Assembly (NCBI GenBank): GCA_037576195.1
Contig: CM075102.1
Span: 41,908,745 to 41,972,744, forward strand
Source of the DNA: Phytoseiulus persimilis
Lineage: Eukaryota; Arthropoda; Arachnida; Mesostigmata; Phytoseiidae
Length of the DNA: 64,000 nt
Reading direction: 5' to 3'
Positions 60,601 through 64,000 of the stretch are shown here, one piece after another. A program made the translations under genes and the position numbers. The notes under the pieces were generated by a model. The model had not been told where the DNA came from, made no database searches, and saw nothing but the letters and a program-made list of their open reading frames with translations. How positions within the stretch are numbered: the first letter of the stretch is position 1; the number at the start of each line of letters is the position of its first letter.

Positions 60601-62641
60601 ACACCTCAGCAGCTTCGTCGACATCCGGTGCCTCTTCAACGGCAGCTCACGGCATGCGACACTTCTGCCAGCCGAGAGAAAAACCGGGGGAAATTTGATG
60701 CGATGAAGACTCACTGCCACCACCGCCACCGCCTCCTCCTTCTTCAACGCCTGGCGAACAGCCCGGTTCCTTGATGAGGCGTGCAAGTCCTGCCTTTACC
60801 TCAATACCACGAACCACCGACTTCAACCTGACTCCGTTCATCGCGAAGATCGACCATGGAGCACCTCACCAGGGTAGCTTTCTGGAACTTCGACGCAAAC
60901 TTTCTCCCCGAGATCCACCAAACGTGCTCGTGGGCATCTCGTCCACCCCAGTGGGCCTGAATCGGCGAAAACACGAATCACACCGAGGGTCCACGAGACG
61001 GCATCCAAGCGTGGGGAAGCTTCCGATTGACAACATAAGATTCCCTCGGGACCGGATCGATCCAGAGACACGATTCCGAACTCTGCTCAGGCCTCTCGGG
61101 TCAAGCCTCCGATCTCAACTTCCAGAGGGACGTCTTCCGCGTAAAGGCCTCAGCAGCAATCGGTTCAAGCGTCTGTCNAAGTTTTCACAGCTCGCATGCT
61201 AACAGGGTGGCTCAATCTATCGTTGTCGAACTTCGATGCAAACCGAATCAACGTCCTGCTATAGGAAGAAAACGTGGCTCGGAAATGCCACCGCAACACA
61301 AAATTGAGGCGGAAACGAGCGGTGGGCATATTTGAGGGTTTCGAAAGAAATCCAGTTTTTTTTTGGTGCCACAATTTTGTTCCGTTGTTTGCCACGGGAC
61401 TCCCCGCGACTTCCTTTGATATTTGACCTGAGTGAATATTGATGGCTCCCGTCTTCACCAATTTCAGTGCGAATTCAAACTTTCGTCTTCTGTTGTCAGA
61501 TGAGTTTCGTGCCGCACACAAACGAGCACCGCGCCCTGCCGATGCCTCATGCCTGGGGGTCGTTGGCTTACATCATTATGATAGCACGGGCAATGACGAA
61601 AAAGATAAAAAAAACGAGTGAAGACAGAAGGCTCAGCTCATTCTTCCATGACTTCGGGGCGGGAAACCCCGCATCGGAACTCGGATCGAACTTCATTGTC
61701 GATTTTCGGTCGGCGGCGCTTTCTCCATCAAGAACATCACCATGTATTTGTTGTCTGAAGAAGTACTACTTTCCAGAGCTGATAGAAGCTTCCAGTCCGA
61801 TGTCATGCTCATTGTTGGTCATGCTCTTAGCCGGTTTGTTCGCCATCTTGGAAGATGAACATTCAAAAAAGAGACCTTAGAACTCATACTCTCAGATCAC
61901 GGCTGATACTTCTTTGCGGTTGATGGAATTTCGACGAGCGAACCGAACCAGCGTCGTCCACTTTATCAACGTCATCTGTTGTCACGATTGAAAAAGCTGA
62001 TACCGCGGTGCTCTTTGCTCGATGAGCTAAGTAACCTTCCTCAGCTTTGCGGCCGTTCGTCCTTGCAACAGTGTCATACGGCTGGTTTATTGCGACTGAG
62101 GGCAAATCACGTGTGTCGCCTAGCGTTTCAAATGTCGAAAATTCCAACATACGATGTCTCCATTTAGAACGACGCCAGCTGCGGGGACCGCGACAACGAC
62201 GACGACGATTCCGATGAAAAAACGTGTAAATTGTTCTTTTGAGCGCGTGCGACCTTCGCGGCCGGCTGATTTCGTTGAAGTCGTGTTGCGGGAGTAGTCA
62301 GGAGAGAAGTGGGGCTCCAACGCGAGACAAAACGTAGGCAGCGACAGGAAATGGCGATGGTTTCTCGCTCGTGGTTTGACTGCGACAACTGTTTCATTGA
62401 GAGACAAGCGTCTCAATGGATAACCTCGCGTGTACGCGACACTAATCGGGAGAATGCTTCGCTCATGATTGTGATGACCTCCCCACCGAGAGATCAACTC
62501 TGACGTTGCAACTCCCTTCCAAGCTGTTGGAGCCAAACCCAATCCTCGGAAGAGTCATTAACAGTTCGGTTCTAGCTTATTCGCGAGAAAGTTCACCAAT
62601 TTCCTCCGTATCCCCGATAGAAGCGGCATTCAGAAACTGCT

Positions 62642-62737
62642 ATGGCTTCGGATGATTTTCCGCTGAGCAGGGAGGAAGACAGACGACGGTTGTCAGCGGC
62701 ACAGGCGATGACGGTCCCGGAGATGATGATCGAATTC
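62642..62737 (+). other. Candidate short first exon or small open frame
   Basis: An ATG gives MASDDFPLSREEDRRRLSAA and continues to MIEF, where a gtgagc donor follows in phase 0; unspliced it runs 48 codons to a TGA. It cannot be joined in frame to the exon at 63535, because that would hit an immediate TGA before the ATG at 63554. The composition is protein-like but no family was recognised. Confidence 0.22.
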
Positions 62738-63504
62738 GTGAGCTCCTATACCTTGCCAAGGTCAAGGCCAGAACGGACGGTTGGCTGACATAAAATGGCG
62801 ATTACTCTGTTATGAGCTGCTCTTGCAATGGCACGGTAGCTTGCTCTATCAATGCTTAACTACCAGTAAATGTTTCACCGTCGTGTAACTCAGAAGTTGA
62901 GAGTAGTCTGTCAGATCCGCCCAATCGACGATGGCTGTCTTGCAGCCAGAACGGGAGCAGCATCGTTGAGCGAGTCTTGGTGCTCCCCGTCATAGGCCGC
63001 CCCTCGGTTTCCGACAACGTGAAATTTCGAGATCCTGTCGAGCTTGATCTCGGCTGGAAGTAAGGGAGGCCAGATGTGGTGGAGGAGTCAGCCCCCTGAA
63101 TCAAAGTTTCCGAGGGAGCTCTGGTGGGAGATCACCAACGAGTTGATCGATATCGGTCGTAGCCGGATTCCCCGACCAGGATTCGCTTGCATATGTCCTA
63201 GAGCAGAACCCACGCTCGAGAGGTAACGGGACGGGGGAAACGGAACCAGGATTTATCGGGAAGTGGAAAAATCAGTATAGCGCTGCTCATAGAGGGCGGC
63301 CGAAGTTTCCGGAGGGCACGGGTCCCTCCAAACCGTCGGAATGGAAAGAGGCGGGGTGAAATGATTCCGTCTGTCCGATTCCGGGCCGCTGCGGCCCGGG
63401 TTTTCCGGTCGGTGACGGATCCATCGCGAACGAGAAGTTTTCCCCTCGCCACACTTCGGCCTGATCGATTCTCCTCTCCCTGATAGACACAGCTCGATCG
63501 TCAA

Positions 63505-63534
63505 TACTAAGCGATGATCTCTTTTGCTTTACAG
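63505..63534 (+). promoter_or_regulatory. Branch point and 3' splice site of a 5' untranslated intron
   Basis: tactaa at 63505-63510 is a near-perfect branch-point sequence, followed by a pyrimidine tract and ttttgctttacag ending at 63534. The exon then has a short leader with a stop codon before the ATG at 63554, so the intron lies in the 5' untranslated region. Confidence 0.6.
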
Positions 63535-63553
63535 GAGCACCTCTGAGGCGGAG

Positions 63554-64000
63554 ATGAGGCCAGTCGTTTTCGCCCTGGTGTTGGGCTGTGCTCTTGGGAG
63601 TCAAATCAAAATCCTGCCCTATGGGAAAGTGAGGCCGACGTATCGAGTTCAATGCCTGTCCGAACTCCCGAACGACCTCGACCTAGAGACTGTCGGTAAC
63701 ATGACTGTCGTCTGGAGAGATGCCGAAGGCAACTTGATCGGCGAGAGTCCGGTCAGCATCGTGGTGGAAGAGCCTTCGATTTTCGCCGAAATGATTGTGC
63801 AATACGCGGGCGCCTCGGCACAGTTCAGCTGCGCTTTCAAACGACCGGGAGGGGGTGTTCCGTCGGGGATACAGTTCAGTGACATTTATGTTTACGCGAA
63901 ATCGGAAAAGTGTGAATCCGACTTGGCCTACTGTGATCCTGGCAAGCGCTTCTGCCGACAAGCTAAATGTGTCTGCCAACAGGGAGAACACCTCTTCGAC
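63554..64000 (+). CDS. Secreted or membrane protein with Ig-like segment and Cys-rich (EB/EGF-like) module, 3' partial
   Basis: The frame is open for 149 codons to the window edge. Residues 1-16 form a signal peptide (MRPVVFALVLGCALGS). An Ig-like segment follows: Cys34, Trp54 in VVWRDAEG, and Cys93 in SAQFSCAF, spaced as in Ig folds, with one N-glycosylation sequon (NMT, 49-51). From Cys120 a cysteine-dense module begins (CESDLAYCDPGKRFC, then CVCQQGEHLFD), like the EB or EGF-type modules common in arthropod extracellular proteins. The start follows a 3' splice site, with a short leader containing a stop, so this is the first coding exon. It is probably a cell-surface receptor or matrix protein; the family cannot be settled from this part. 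Further exons lie outside the window. Confidence 0.82.
   Translation, partial: MRPVVFALVLGCALGSQIKILPYGKVRPTYRVQCLSELPNDLDLETVGNMTVVWRDAEGNLIGESPVSIVVEEPSIFAEMIVQYAGASAQFSCAFKRPGGGVPSGIQFSDIYVYAKSEKCESDLAYCDPGKRFCRQAKCVCQQGEHLFD

Larger units (their letters stand above)
53754..63534. other. Non-coding-looking DNA, right part of the desert, and upstream region of the last gene
   Basis: Dense simple repeats (CTG, TGCC, GGC) and many overlapping frames. The more protein-like ones are minus 55832-56196 (ATG frame of about 121 codons), minus 54077-54284, plus 62162-62299 and plus 60771-61202, but none shows a motif I can name. The 5' untranslated exon and promoter of the gene at 63554 must lie in the right end; the branch-point-like tactaa at 63505 supports an intron there. 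Confidence 0.35.

Noticed and set aside
1-64000. CRISPR arrays, bacterial operons, insertion sequences, rRNA genes
   Set aside because: Spliced genes and element types show nuclear eukaryotic DNA. No regularly spaced repeats or rRNA-like sequence were seen.

Overview
The window is eukaryotic nuclear DNA, most likely from an arthropod. The evidence is GT-AG introns (several only 86-190 bases), a nuclear-encoded mitochondrial pyruvate carrier subunit, an expanded SLC22 family, a secreted pancreatic-type lipase, an H2A histone, and non-coding DNA rich in simple repeats and decayed hAT elements. The compact gene structures would suit a mite or tick, but that is inference; nothing here fixes the species. 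There are two ambiguous bases (10613 and 61178).

Left part (1-20.2 kb), gene-bearing. The 3' end of an unidentified plus-strand gene stops at 202. It converges on a complete minus-strand MPC1 gene (263-1193), which appears to use a 4-base microexon. After 6.5 kb without a confident gene comes a four-exon plus-strand secreted lipase (7654-9281) with its catalytic triad and polyadenylation signal. Two minus-strand SLC22-type transporters (10487-12332 and 18435-20217) are tandem paralogues. Each has a 49-base first coding exon followed by one long exon. Between them is an intronless, strongly divergent histone H2A variant (14881-15264).

Middle part (18.2-31.8 kb), invaded by mobile elements. 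A hAT-type MITE sits exactly at the stop codon of the second transporter. A second hAT MITE has perfect 8-base target duplications. Between them lie a dead hAT transposase tail, a degenerate minisatellite of about 22-base units that runs into an open reading frame, and a possible pogo/Tigger-like DNA-binding remnant. A 260-base poly(A) retroposon with 13-base target duplications follows at 31.5 kb.

Right part (31.8-63.5 kb). This is about 32 kb with no recognisable protein domain but many tri- and tetranucleotide repeats, homopurine tracts and long spurious open frames on both strands. It reads like intron or regulatory DNA. It holds several short ATG-initiated open segments that end at consensus donor sites, which could be first exons; all are given low confidence. 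At the right edge (63554-64000) a plus-strand gene begins, encoding a signal peptide, an Ig-like segment and a cysteine-rich module, and it runs out of the window.

The genes do not form one pathway. Transporters, secreted lipase and pyruvate carrier are ordinary metabolic functions. The two most unusual items are the H2A variant and the MPC1 microexon.
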